Of a DNA stretch of 64,000 nt, positions 45,720 through 54,733 are shown in pieces (within the stretch, counting starts at the first letter, position 1; each line of letters starts with the position of its first letter). The notes below the pieces were generated by a model, which saw only the letters and a list, made by a program, of their open reading frames with translations, was not told where the DNA came from and made no database searches. The DNA lies in contig NZ_JAUTBJ010000002.1 in NCBI RefSeq assembly GCF_030819175.1, positions 258,001-322,000 on the forward strand, written 5' to 3'. Origin of the DNA: Sphingomonas sp. SORGH_AS_0879 (GTDB lineage: Bacteria > Pseudomonadota > Alphaproteobacteria > Sphingomonadales > Sphingomonadaceae). The translations under genes were made by a program, and so were the position numbers.

Positions 45720-46733
45720 TCATCCCGCCTGTTGCGCGAAGGCATCCAGCCGGTCGAGATGCGCGGCGATCGCGCCATCGTCCAGGAACGATCCCAGGAA
45801 GCTGTTGCGCGCCAGCGTCACCAGATCCGCGCGCGACAGCCCCCGGCTCCGGGCGACGGCGCGGTAATTGTCGCCGACATAGCCCCCGAAATAGGCGGGA
45901 TCGTCCGAATTGATCGTCGCCCGCAGGCCGAGGCGCAGCATGTGGTCGATGGGATGGTCGCCCATGTCCTTCACCACGCACAGCTTGTGATTGGACAGCG
46001 GGCAGACGGTCAGCGTCATCGCCTCGCGCGCCAGCCGGGCGGTCAGCAGCGGGTCTTCCAGCGCGCGGTTGCCATGGTCGAGCCGGTCGATCCGCAACAG
46101 GTCGAGCGCCTCGTGCACATAGGCGGGTGGCCCTTCCTCCCCGGCATGGGCCACGCGCTTCAGCCCGGCGTCCCCGGCGGCGGCGAAGACGCGGGCGAAT
46201 TTCGACGGGGGATGGCCGACCTCGGAGGAATCGAGGCCAACGCCGTCGATCCGGTCCAGCCATTTCTCGGCCCGCGCGAAGGTGGCGAAGGCGGCGTCCT
46301 CGTCCAGATGGCGCAGGAAGCAGAGGATCAGCTTCGACGTCAGCCCGTGGCGCTCGCGCGCCGCCGCCATGCCGGACAGCAACCCCTCCATCACCGTGTC
46401 GAAGGGGATGCCGCGATCCGTATGGGTCTGCGGATCGAAGAAGATTTCGGCATGGACCACGCCGTCCGCCGCCGCCCGGTCGAAATAGGCGACCGCCAGA
46501 TCGTGGAAATCCTCCGCCTGCCGCAGCACGTCCGCGCCCGCATAATAGATGTCGAGAAAGTCCTGGAGGTTGGAAAAGGCATAGGCCGCGCGCACCTCCT
46601 CCACCGAGCCGAACGGGATGGCGACCCGGTTCCGCCGCGCCAGCGCGAACATCAGCTCCGGCTCCAGGCTGCCTTCGATATGCAGGTGCAGCTCGGCCTT
46701 GGGCAGGGCGGTGATGAAGTCGTCGTCCGTCAT
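45720..46733 (-). CDS. Adenine deaminase/adenosine deaminase family protein (adenine-deaminase type)
   Basis: This 337-residue amidohydrolase has the metal motif HLHIEGSLEPEL with H16 and H18, HAGEEGPPAYVHEAL with the third histidine and catalytic Glu, and SDDPAYFGG with the last aspartate. SLEPEL and LDSSEVGHPPSKF are features of the bacterial and fungal adenine deaminase branch (adenine to hypoxanthine), while true adenosine deaminases have HLDGN-like motifs. It lies 99 bp from the phosphoribosyltransferase on the same strand and is divergent from an NCS2 permease. I favour adenine as the substrate, but N6-modified purines or adenosine are possible. Confidence 0.85.
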   Translation of the reverse strand: MTDDDFITALPKAELHLHIEGSLEPELMFALARRNRVAIPFGSVEEVRAAYAFSNLQDFLDIYYAGADVLRQAEDFHDLAVAYFDRAAADGVVHAEIFFDPQTHTDRGIPFDTVMEGLLSGMAAARERHGLTSKLILCFLRHLDEDAAFATFARAEKWLDRIDGVGLDSSEVGHPPSKFARVFAAAGDAGLKRVAHAGEEGPPAYVHEALDLLRIDRLDHGNRALEDPLLTARLAREAMTLTVCPLSNHKLCVVKDMGDHPIDHMLRLGLRATINSDDPAYFGGYVGDNYRAVARSRGLSRADLVTLARNSFLGSFLDDGAIAAHLDRLDAFAQQAG

Positions 46734-46911
46734 GGCAGGTTCCGTCCGAGGGGTACTATGGCCCTATCATGCGCAATAGCGCGGGCGGGCGATAGAGTGG
46801 TGAGCGATGCCTTTTTGCGATCGCTTCGTTCCAGATTCGGCGCTGGTGGCGGGACGCTCCCTGTCGATACCATGGCATCGTTACCCCAGCGGACAGACGG
46901 AGACCGGCCCC

Positions 46912-48321
46912 ATGCCTTCGGCGACGCATGAATTGCCCTTGGCGGGATCGTCCATGATGGACCGCGAAACGGCCGAGACGGCGGTTGCGCCGATCGACGA
47001 CAGTGTCGATGCGGTGCCGCCCGCCCGTCGGCTGGTGCCGCTGGCGTTTCAGCATGTGCTCGTGATGTATGCCGGGGCGGTGGCGGTGCCGCTGGTCGTC
47101 GGGCGGGCGCTGGATTTGCCGCCCGCGCAACTGGGGATGCTGATCAGCGCCGATCTGGTCGCCTGCGGCTTCGCCACGCTGATCCAGACGCTTGGCCTGC
47201 CCTTGGTCGGCATCCGACTGCCCATCGTCATGGGCGTGACCTTCGCTTCGATCAGCCCGATGCTGGCGATGATCGCGGCGGACCATGCCGAAGGTACGCC
47301 GCCCGCCATGGTGCTGCGCGGCATTTACGGCGCGGTCATCGTCGCGGGGCTGTTCGGTTTCCTGGTCGCGCCGTTCGTCGGGCGGCTCTCGCGGCTGTTC
47401 CCGCCTGCTGTCACCGGAACCGTGATCCTGTCGATCGGGCTCAGCCTGATGCGGGTCGGCATCAACTGGAGCGCGGGCGGGCAGCCGACCGATCCAGGCT
47501 ATGGCGCGCCCGCGCATTTGGGGCTGGCGCTTATGACGCTGGTCGTCGTGCTCTGCCTGATGCGGTTCGGGCACGGCCTGTTGCGCAGCGGCGCGGTGCT
47601 GGCGGGCACGATCGTGGGGACCGTCATCGCCGGGGCCATGGGGCAGGTCGACTGGGAGCCGGTGCGCGAGGCGTCGTGGTTCGCGCTGGTGAAACCCTTC
47701 CAGTACGGCGCGCCGACTTTCGACGCGCCCGCGTCGATCGCGATGTGCCTCGTCATGATGACGGTGATGATCGAATCCTTCGGCATGTTCATGGCGGCGG
47801 GGCAGATAGTGGGCCGTCCGGTCGAGCGGACGCAGATGGTGCGGGGCTTGCGCGGCGATGCGGTCGGGACGCTGCTGGGCGGGGTGTTCAACACCTTTCC
47901 CTATACCTCCTTTGCGCAGAATATCGGGCTGCTCAGCATCACCGGCGTACGCTCGCGCTTCGTGTGTGCGGGGGCGGGGGTGATCCTGCTGGCGCTGGGC
48001 GTCTGCCCGAAGCTGGCGGCTTTGGTCGCGGCGGTGCCGCTGCCGGTGCTGGGCGGCGCGGCGCTGGTCATGTTCGGGATGATCGCGGCGACGGGCATCC
48101 GCATCCTGGGGTCGGTGGAACTGACCTTCGAGCGGCTGGTCACCATCGCGGTGTCGATCGCGGTCGGGCTGATCCCGGTCCTGTCCGAACGATTCTTCCA
48201 GGCGATGCCGAGCGCACTCGCGCCGCTGCTTCATTCGGGTATCGTGCTGGCCTCGATCAGCGCGGTGGGGCTGAACGCCTTTTTCGGGAGTCGGGCTAGC
48301 CGCGAGGCGGAGGTGATCTAA
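46912..48321 (+). CDS. NCS2-family purine (xanthine/urate-type) permease
   Basis: This 469-residue inner-membrane transporter has 12-14 helices. NCS2 signature elements are PLVVGRALDLPPAQLGMLISAD, GIRLPIVMGVTFASISPMLAM, IESFGMFMAAGQIVGRP with the conserved Glu, FNTFPYTSFAQNIGLLSITGV with the QN motif, and PLPVLGGAALVMFGMI. These features are closest to the XanP/UacT branch for xanthine and urate rather than uracil permeases. The N-terminal ~40 residues are variable; ATG 46912 is chosen, with later ATGs possible. It may import purines for this locus or export urate. Confidence 0.88.
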   Translation: MPSATHELPLAGSSMMDRETAETAVAPIDDSVDAVPPARRLVPLAFQHVLVMYAGAVAVPLVVGRALDLPPAQLGMLISADLVACGFATLIQTLGLPLVGIRLPIVMGVTFASISPMLAMIAADHAEGTPPAMVLRGIYGAVIVAGLFGFLVAPFVGRLSRLFPPAVTGTVILSIGLSLMRVGINWSAGGQPTDPGYGAPAHLGLALMTLVVVLCLMRFGHGLLRSGAVLAGTIVGTVIAGAMGQVDWEPVREASWFALVKPFQYGAPTFDAPASIAMCLVMMTVMIESFGMFMAAGQIVGRPVERTQMVRGLRGDAVGTLLGGVFNTFPYTSFAQNIGLLSITGVRSRFVCAGAGVILLALGVCPKLAALVAAVPLPVLGGAALVMFGMIAATGIRILGSVELTFERLVTIAVSIAVGLIPVLSERFFQAMPSALAPLLHSGIVLASISAVGLNAFFGSRASREAEVI

Positions 48322-48338
48322 ACCCTCTCCTCCCCTTG

Positions 48339-49496
48339 CAGGATTCCTCTGCGAAACGTCTGGCAATGAGGATGGTTGAGTGATTCACTGTGCGGGCAGG
48401 AGGGCATGGTGATGGTCGAGCAGCGATCGCTGGTGGAAGCGTTGATGGATCCGCGCTTGGGATCGAATGCGAAGCTGTCGGGGATCGAGCGGCTGATCGA
48501 CTGGAGCCGGCTGGAGCCGCTGGTGTCGCCGCTGCGGCAGGGTCGGACGGGTCGACCGCCCTATGCGCCGCTGGCGATGGTCAAGGCGCTGTATCTGCAG
48601 GCGTTGTATGATCCGTCGGACCCCGGGCTGGAGGAGGCGCTGCTCGACCGGCTGTCGTTCCGGCGGTTCTGCGGCTTTGCGCTGGATGGCGGCACGCCGG
48701 ACGAGACGACGCTGTGCCGGTTTCGCGCGGCGGCGGCGGCGGGGGACGTGCTGGAGCGCTGCTTTGCCGAGATCAACCGGCAGCTGGATGCGCAGGGGCT
48801 GGTGCTGCGGCGGGGGACGATCCTTGATGCCTCGGTGGTCAAGGCGACCCGCAAGCCCCCGCGCGGGGACTGGATCGCGCCGGGTGATCCGCACCCCCAG
48901 GAGCCGGGTGCCGACTGGACGCGCAAGGACGGCAAGCCGGTGTTCGGCTACCGCTTCCATATCGGCATGGACGAGGGCTCGGGCCTGATCCGCAAGCTGG
49001 CCTTCACCTCGGCCAGGGTCCAGGATGTCGAACGGGCCGACGCGCTGGTCTGCGGCGACGAAGGCGCGGTCTATGCCGACCGGGCCTATGAGGGCCAGGC
49101 GCGTCGCAAGGCCCTGAAGGCGGCCGGGATCAAGGATCGCATCATGCATCGCCGGCACCGCTACATGCCAAAGCTGCCGCGCTGGCAGGCCCGGCGCAAC
49201 CACCTCATCGCCAGACGGCGCGCCCCTGTCGAGGCGGTCTTCAGCGCCATGAAGCGCCTCTACGGCAAGGCGCGCACCAGATGCCTGTCGATCGAGCGGA
49301 ACGCCGCAGACTTCCTCGCCTTTGCCACCATCTACAATCTCAGACGCGCCGCCATCCTTGCCGCTGGCTGAGCCGGGGCGATCCTGCCCCTCCAAACCGG
49401 CCAGCCAAAGCTGACCAAGGCCCGTACCGGATCCCTGCAGCGAAAGCCTCGCCCAGATCCTCTGTCACAAATGAGCCGTTTCGCAGAGGAATCCTG
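48339..49496. mobile_element. IS5-family-type insertion sequence (1,158 bp)
   Basis: Perfect 20-bp terminal inverted repeats are CAGGATTCCTCTGCGAAACG (48339-48358) and its complement (49477-49496), enclosing one transposase gene. The flanks CTCCTCCCCTT and AAGGGGAGG are inverse copies of each other, so the IS sits in the middle of a pre-existing palindrome, or the repeats extend outward with one mismatch. No clear target duplication was seen. It separates the NCS2 permease gene from the 8-oxoguanine deaminase gene. Confidence 0.9.
48406..49371 (+). CDS. DDE transposase (IS5 family)
   Basis: This 321-residue transposase has an N-terminal DUF772-type helical domain (about 1-110; LDRLSFRRFCGF, DETTLCRFR) and a DDE core with ILDASVVKA, VYADRAYEG and, for the last Glu, RRAPVEAVFSAMKRLYGK. 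All three acidic residues are present, so it looks intact. The start at 48406 has AGGAGG at 48398-48403; an upstream TTG is less likely. It lies fully inside the inverted repeats. Naming below family level needs comparison to an IS collection. Confidence 0.93.
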   Translation: MVMVEQRSLVEALMDPRLGSNAKLSGIERLIDWSRLEPLVSPLRQGRTGRPPYAPLAMVKALYLQALYDPSDPGLEEALLDRLSFRRFCGFALDGGTPDETTLCRFRAAAAAGDVLERCFAEINRQLDAQGLVLRRGTILDASVVKATRKPPRGDWIAPGDPHPQEPGADWTRKDGKPVFGYRFHIGMDEGSGLIRKLAFTSARVQDVERADALVCGDEGAVYADRAYEGQARRKALKAAGIKDRIMHRRHRYMPKLPRWQARRNHLIARRRAPVEAVFSAMKRLYGKARTRCLSIERNAADFLAFATIYNLRRAAILAAG

Positions 49497-49521
49497 TAAG
49501 GGGAGGAATGAGATGTGGCGA

Positions 49522-50883
49522 TCAGGCCACGTCGCGCAGGCGCGCCACCGAGCGCCGGGCATCGGCGAGGATATCGGCCTGCGATACGCCGACCAGCGCG
49601 CCGCCCGACACGACCGCCCGGCCTTCGACGAACAGGTCGCGCACCCCGCCGGGTGGGCACAGGATCAGCCCGGCCACCAGGTCCCAGGCCCCCATGGAGG
49701 ACGCCTCGCCCATGTCCCACACCGCCAGGTCGGCGCGCCGCCCGACCGTCAGTGCGCCGCAATCGTCGCGGCCCAGCATCTCCGCCCCGCCGCGTGTCGC
49801 CAGCCGCAGCGCGGCGCGCGGGGCAAAGGCCTCCGCCCCATGCGTGACACGCTGGAGCAGCAACGACTGCCGCGCCTCCTGCAACAGATGTCCGCTGTCG
49901 TTGGACGCCGACCCGTCGACCCCCAGCCCCAGCTTCACCCCGGCGGCGAGCATGTGCGTCACCGGCGCGACCCCCGACCCCAGGCGGCAATTGGAGCAGG
50001 GGCAATGCGCAACCCCGGTGCCGGTCGCGGCGAACAGCGCGATCTCGTCGGCGTCCAGCTTGACGCAGTGGGCCATCCACACGTCGCGGCCCGTCCAGCC
50101 CAGCCGCTCGGCATAGACGCCGGGGCGACATCCGAAGCGGGCGAGCGAGAAGGCGACATCGTCCTCATCCTCGGCCAGATGGGTGTGGAGCATCACCCCC
50201 TTGTCCCGCGCGAGCAGGGCGGCGTCGCGCATCAGCCCCTCGCTGACCGAAAAGGGCGAACAGGGCGCGACGCCGATGCGGACCATCGCGCCGGGGGCGG
50301 GATCGTCGAAGCGGTCGATCACCCGGATGGTGTCGGCCAGGATCGCGTCCTCGCGCTCGACCAGCGCATCGGGGGGCAGGCCGCCCGCGCTCTCGCCCAC
50401 GCTCATGCTGCCGCGCGTGGAGTGGAAGCGGATGCCGATCTCGGCGGCGGCGGCGATGCTGTCGTCCAGCGTGACGCCGTTCGGATAGAGATACAGATGG
50501 TCGGTGCTGAGCGTGCATCCCGCCAGCGCCAGCTCGGCCAGGCCCAGCCGGGTCGCGGCATATATGTCGTCGGGGCGATAGCGCGCCCAGATCGGATAGA
50601 GCCGCCGCAGCCAGCCGAACAGCGAGGCGTCGGTGGCACCCGGCACCGCGCGGGTCAGTGACTGGAACAGGTGGTGATGGGTGTTGACCAGCCCCGGCGT
50701 GACGACGCAGCCCCGCGCATCGACCGTCCGGTCGGCGGTGCGGCGCAGCGGGGCGAGCGCCTCGGTCGTGCCGACCGCGACGATGACCCCGTCCTGCCAG
50801 GCGATCGCGCCATCGGCGATCTCCTCCGCATCGTCATTCATCGTGACGAGCGCGGCGGCCGAGTGCAGGACGGACAGCGTCAC
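49522..50883 (-). CDS. 8-oxoguanine deaminase-like amidohydrolase
   Basis: This ~453-residue protein of the AtzB/TrzN/8-oxoguanine-deaminase branch has metal motif VNTHHHLFQSLTRAVPG (three histidines near residues 69-71), HTHLAEDEDDV, HCPCSNCRLGSG and the metal Asp region LGLGVDGSASNDSGHL. The early ATDASLFGWLRRLYP and NTHHHLFQ features are those of 8-oxoguanine deaminases, which convert 8-oxoguanine to urate; triazine hydrolases are related. The start is GTG at 50883, overlapping the purine permease stop (GTGA). It lies downstream of the IS. It could alternatively deaminate isoguanine or another oxopurine. Confidence 0.8.
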   Translation of the reverse strand: MTLSVLHSAAALVTMNDDAEEIADGAIAWQDGVIVAVGTTEALAPLRRTADRTVDARGCVVTPGLVNTHHHLFQSLTRAVPGATDASLFGWLRRLYPIWARYRPDDIYAATRLGLAELALAGCTLSTDHLYLYPNGVTLDDSIAAAAEIGIRFHSTRGSMSVGESAGGLPPDALVEREDAILADTIRVIDRFDDPAPGAMVRIGVAPCSPFSVSEGLMRDAALLARDKGVMLHTHLAEDEDDVAFSLARFGCRPGVYAERLGWTGRDVWMAHCVKLDADEIALFAATGTGVAHCPCSNCRLGSGVAPVTHMLAAGVKLGLGVDGSASNDSGHLLQEARQSLLLQRVTHGAEAFAPRAALRLATRGGAEMLGRDDCGALTVGRRADLAVWDMGEASSMGAWDLVAGLILCPPGGVRDLFVEGRAVVSGGALVGVSQADILADARRSVARLRDVA

Positions 50884-51965
50884 TTCGGCGGCGTCTGGCC
50901 GTAGCGATCCCAATGGGTGAGCAGTTCCTCGACCACGCGGTTGCCGACGCGGTAAAGGCTCTCCACCGACGCACCGAGCCCCGCATAGCCTTCATTCTCG
51001 CGCAGCAGATAGTCCGCCGCCGCGACGCCCGGCGGCGGCATGGTGTAGTTGCTGCCCGCACGGAGCACGAGGACGCGGTCCTTGTCGACGCGGCCGATCT
51101 TCGAGAGATAGGCGATGGCCTGAAGCGTGCCGGTCTCCTCCATGGCGCTGGTGACGAACTCGCCCTTGCCCTGCGTAAAATAGCGGGTGTGGTCATTGGC
51201 CCAGCGATTGAGCAGCGCGCCGTGCCAGAAGGTCATCGCCGAGAACTGGTCGCCGATCAGCACGAAGGGCGGCTTTTGCGCATTGGGATGGTCGGTATAG
51301 CGCGCGCGTTCGCGGGCGATGGAGGGATCGTCGGGCAGGGCCGTATCGCGGGTCAGGCGATAGGCCCATTCCGTCAGTGCCGGATTGAGCGCGAAGACCT
51401 CGCCGCCATCGGTGCGCGGCGGGGTGGGATCGTTCGGTCCCTTGCGATCCAGCGGGAAATAGCCGCTTTTCCAGTCGGCGGGGATTTCGCGCGCGTCGAT
51501 CTCATGCGCCAGGTCGCCATCGACGACATAGCGCGCCCAGGCCGCCGATCCGATCGAGGCATCCTCGGGATCGATCCCGGCGATCCCCGCGACCAGCCAA
51601 TAGGCGCGCGACAGGTCGAGCCTCGTGTCGAGGCCCAGCGCGGTGATCGCCGCTGCCGAGCGGACCGAGCCGACACCGGTGACGACGCCCAATATCTGCG
51701 TGTCCGGGTTGTAATAAAGGTCGTGATAGCCGTGGGGGAAGGGGATGCGCTGGCGCAGGTCGCGCCGGGTCTTCCATAGCTGGAACTCGCCGGCGGTGTC
51801 GCCTTCGTCCTTGCCGATCTCGAACATGGAGACGACCACCATCCGCACCGGCAGCGGACGGGCGCAGGGCGCGGCGATCGCGCAGAGCGGGGCGGGCGGC
51901 TTGGCGGGGGCCTGTGCCCCGCTTGCCGTGGCGGCGAGAAGCAGGCCGGTGAGGAAAGGAACCAT
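50880..51965 (-). CDS. Purine nucleoside permease (NUP)-family protein
   Basis: This 361-residue protein has a signal peptide (1-19, ending SGAQA) and the NUP fold features VRMVVVSMFEIGKDEGDTAGEF, YWLVAGIAGIDPEDASIGSAAWARYVVDGDL (in parts) and VLVLRAGSNYTMPPPG. The family's founding member, yeast NUP, transports purine nucleosides, but the fold resembles nucleoside phosphorylases, so the bacterial proteins may act as exported nucleoside-binding or -cleaving proteins. It is coupled to 8-oxoguanine deaminase by GTGA and lies 56 bp downstream of the TonB receptor gene, consistent with one transcription unit. Confidence 0.82.
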   Translation of the reverse strand: MVPFLTGLLLAATASGAQAPAKPPAPLCAIAAPCARPLPVRMVVVSMFEIGKDEGDTAGEFQLWKTRRDLRQRIPFPHGYHDLYYNPDTQILGVVTGVGSVRSAAAITALGLDTRLDLSRAYWLVAGIAGIDPEDASIGSAAWARYVVDGDLAHEIDAREIPADWKSGYFPLDRKGPNDPTPPRTDGGEVFALNPALTEWAYRLTRDTALPDDPSIARERARYTDHPNAQKPPFVLIGDQFSAMTFWHGALLNRWANDHTRYFTQGKGEFVTSAMEETGTLQAIAYLSKIGRVDKDRVLVLRAGSNYTMPPPGVAAADYLLRENEGYAGLGASVESLYRVGNRVVEELLTHWDRYGQTPPK

Positions 51966-52021
51966 GATCGATACTCCGGCCGCGCGGGGGAGGCGGTCCG
52001 TCCGCTCCCCCGCGCGCACCA

Positions 52022-54511
52022 TCAGAATTTATAGACGGCCGACGCCAGGAAGCTGCGCGGGCGTTCGGGCAGGACGATGGTGCTGCCGAACAATTCGGTG
52101 AAGTTGGCACGGAAATAGCGCGCATTGGTCGCGTTCTTGACGACCACGCGGAACAGCCACGGGCCGGTCTGGTACGAACTCGACAGGTCGACCAGCGTAT
52201 AGCCGGGCAGGCGCACCGCCTGCGACTGGCCGGAGAACACCGAGTCCACCTTCACCACGCTGCCGCTGACCGACAGGCCGTTGTCGAAGCCATAGGTCGC
52301 GGTGGCGGAATAGAGATTGGCGGGAATGCCCGCCCGGCGCGCGGCATTGCGATCCGGGATGGGGATCAGACCGATCGGTTGGCCACCCAGATAGAGGGTC
52401 GGGTCGGTGACGTTGACCAGATCCTCGATACCGAAGAAGCCGAACAGCGTACCGGCTTGCAGGGCGGTCAGGTTGACGACCTCGGTATGGGTATAGGCGC
52501 CGGTGACCAGCAGGTGCCGGTCGACCGCCCAGCGCGCCTCCGCCTCCACGCCCTTCGTCTCGACCGCCTGGTTGACGGTGATCGACTGGATGTTGAAGTC
52601 GGTCCGGTTCTGCTTGTAGACCGACAGCGCGGCATAGAGCGTGTCGTTCAGCCAGCTTCCCTTCACGCCGCCTTCATATAGGCGCGAGGTCGACATGAAG
52701 CCCGATGCCACCGCTTCGGGCAGGACTTCGGCACCCTGGCCGACGACGATCGTCGATTGCTGCGATGCGGTGGCATAGGGAATGATGCCGAAGGGCAGCT
52801 TGTACGACGCGCTGGCGGTCCAGGACCAGCCATCGTCGCTGCCCTTGGCGGAGACGCGGGTCGGCACCCGGTCCATCACCGTCGGGTCATAACGCGACGT
52901 GGCATCGACCTTGTCGTACCGCCCGCCCAGCAGCAGGTCGAGGCCGAAGGAGAAGTCCAGATCGACCAGCGCGGCGATGCCGTAATCGGTCGTGTGGCCG
53001 AAGACCCGGTCGGTATAGCCGCAATTGCACTCGTTCGCGAGTAGCCGGTTCGACGCCGGGGTATAGCTCTGGGTCAGGTCGACGCGGTGGAAATATTCGT
53101 AATCGAAATCGTCGCCATAGTTGAAATTGACATAGCGGATCGAGGGCGACAACTGGCCTGAGAATTTGCCAAGGCTGGTCTGGATCGATTTGGCCGCGAC
53201 GATCTTGTCCTCGATGACATAGGAATTGACGCGCTGCGAGAAGCCGTAATCATTGTTGTTGATATTCTGGGTATGGTCGAAGAATAGCTGATTCTTCAGG
53301 GTCAGGTCGTCCGGTCCGTCGAAGATGATGTCGTAATAGAGCGTCGTCTGCTTGTTGGTCAGCTTGTCGTTCACGCCGGTCAGCACGTCGCGGCGGCTGA
53401 GCGTGGTGGTGCCGGTGTTGACCAGGTTCAACTGCGGATAGGTCTGGGTGAAACAGGCGTTGGTGAAGCTGCTGGCGAACGGGCTGAATGTGCTGTTCGG
53501 GCAGGTGAAATTGCCGAAGATCGACAGGCCGCCGGGCACCGCCGCCTTGATCTCGCCCTGCGAAATCTGGCCGTCGCCATTGGTGTCGAGCGGCTTGGCC
53601 GTTCCGGTGATATAGGTGCCGTTGTCGACCAGCTTCTGGGTCAGGCGGTTCCAGCCGCCATTCTGCTGGCCTTTGAAATTCTGATACTGGCCGCCAAACT
53701 CGATGCGGACAGTGTCGGTCAGCCGGTGGTCGAACGAGCCTTGCAGGATGGTCTGCTTGGTCGACATGTTGCGGTAATAGCTGCCCGAATCCTCGATCTC
53801 GGCATAAAGGCTATAGCCCAGATCGGCGCCCAGTATCTTGGCCGGGCCGCGCACCTCGGCGCGCAGATTGTTCCGGTCCCAGCTACCGCCCGTGTAGCTG
53901 ACCTCGCCGGTCGGCTTGCTGAGCAGCGCGCCGCCCGCGACCCGCGCCGATTTGGGCACGAAGTTCAGGTAGCCGCCGGTCTTGGACGGGCCGTAGATGG
54001 GCGAGGCGGGGCCGCGCACGATGTCGATCCGGTCGGCGGCGGCGATCGGCGTCGGATAATTGCCCGCATTGTCGAGCCGCCGGACGCCCCGGAAATAGGT
54101 TTCGCCCGGCGTGCCGCGAATGTCGAGCGCGCCGCCCACCCCGAAGAAGGAGTTGGTGAAGGTGCCCGGCGACTGGGATACCAGGTCATAGATGTCGGTG
54201 ATGCCGAAACGCTCGATCTGCTCGTCGCTGATCGTCGAGGCGGAGCGCGGCGTTTCGACCAGCGTCTTGTCGAACCCGAAGACCGAGCCGACATCCTTGA
54301 CCGGCAGCGCGTCGAGCGAGCCGGTGACGACGATCTCGCTGCCGTCCTGGGCGGCGGGCTCGGCGGCGGCGGGCGTCGTCCTGTCCTGCGCATAGGCGGG
54401 CGTGGCCAGCGCCGTGCCGCACAACAGCGACACGGCAAGTGCGAGCCCCGCGCCGCGCCGCGGCTTCAGGGCATGCGAAATGGTGGAATGCGAGCAAGCG
54501 CGTATCGTCAT
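52022..54511 (-). CDS. TonB-dependent receptor of the purine locus
   Basis: This 829-residue outer-membrane receptor has a signal peptide (about 1-42, ending AYAQD), a TonB-box/plug region with EIVVTGSLDALP and SQSPGTFTNSFFGVGGALDIRGTPGETYFRGVRR (in parts), and a beta-barrel ending in FLASAVYKF with a terminal Phe. Residues 309-320 read DTNGDGQISQGE, a textbook EF-hand calcium loop, in an extracellular-loop region followed by two Cys (TCPNST...NACF). It is divergent from the LysR gene and in line with the NUP and 8-oxoguanine deaminase genes. Purine, nucleoside or nucleotide uptake is inferred from context. The siderophore-like plug does not prove iron transport. Confidence 0.85.
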   Translation of the reverse strand: MTIRACSHSTISHALKPRRGAGLALAVSLLCGTALATPAYAQDRTTPAAAEPAAQDGSEIVVTGSLDALPVKDVGSVFGFDKTLVETPRSASTISDEQIERFGITDIYDLVSQSPGTFTNSFFGVGGALDIRGTPGETYFRGVRRLDNAGNYPTPIAAADRIDIVRGPASPIYGPSKTGGYLNFVPKSARVAGGALLSKPTGEVSYTGGSWDRNNLRAEVRGPAKILGADLGYSLYAEIEDSGSYYRNMSTKQTILQGSFDHRLTDTVRIEFGGQYQNFKGQQNGGWNRLTQKLVDNGTYITGTAKPLDTNGDGQISQGEIKAAVPGGLSIFGNFTCPNSTFSPFASSFTNACFTQTYPQLNLVNTGTTTLSRRDVLTGVNDKLTNKQTTLYYDIIFDGPDDLTLKNQLFFDHTQNINNNDYGFSQRVNSYVIEDKIVAAKSIQTSLGKFSGQLSPSIRYVNFNYGDDFDYEYFHRVDLTQSYTPASNRLLANECNCGYTDRVFGHTTDYGIAALVDLDFSFGLDLLLGGRYDKVDATSRYDPTVMDRVPTRVSAKGSDDGWSWTASASYKLPFGIIPYATASQQSTIVVGQGAEVLPEAVASGFMSTSRLYEGGVKGSWLNDTLYAALSVYKQNRTDFNIQSITVNQAVETKGVEAEARWAVDRHLLVTGAYTHTEVVNLTALQAGTLFGFFGIEDLVNVTDPTLYLGGQPIGLIPIPDRNAARRAGIPANLYSATATYGFDNGLSVSGSVVKVDSVFSGQSQAVRLPGYTLVDLSSSYQTGPWLFRVVVKNATNARYFRANFTELFGSTIVLPERPRSFLASAVYKF
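53552..53587 (-). other. EF-hand loop in the TonB-dependent receptor
   Basis: This codes for DTNGDGQISQGE (residues 309-320), with Ca2+ ligands D1, N3, D5, S9 and E12 all conserved. The gene orientation is minus. It predicts calcium-dependent folding of an outer loop. Confidence 0.7.
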
Positions 54512-54678
54512 GGTCAGCCCCCCTGTGACGGCCGATCCGTTTCCTCGGGCCAGTCCGTCGCTAATGTCCCCGCCTCTCCTGTGCTCCTGCCCGGTCCGTG
54601 CCTCCGCGCCCATCTTGTGCGGGCATCGCCTGTCGGCTTCGCGTGGCACGGCCGACTTTCACGATTGACGTACGGCGC

Positions 54679-54708
54679 GTCATCGTTGCATTCAAACGCA
54701 ATGATGAC
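54679..54708. promoter_or_regulatory. LysR operator candidate between divergent genes
   Basis: GTCATCGTTGC (54679-54689) and GCAATGATGAC (54698-54708) pair over 10 of 11 positions with an 8-base centre, a long dyad of the T-N11-A kind that LysR proteins bind. It lies 26 bp before the LysR start and 168 bp before the receptor start, where it could control both. Confidence 0.55.
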
Positions 54709-54733
54709 GACGATCCGTTGCAAAAATTAGCGC

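Noticed and set aside
46756..48366. Minus-strand frame opposite the NCS2 permease
   Set aside because: Hydrophilic, biased shadow of a membrane-protein gene with clear NCS2 motifs.
48339..49496. IS-mediated composite transposon carrying the purine genes
   Set aside because: Only one IS copy is present and there is no second copy at the other side of the locus within the window.
52022..54511. Receptor as a siderophore receptor
   Set aside because: The plug is siderophore-like, but no siderophore, Fur-box or iron gene is near, while purine genes flank it on both sides. The possibility is kept only as an alternative.
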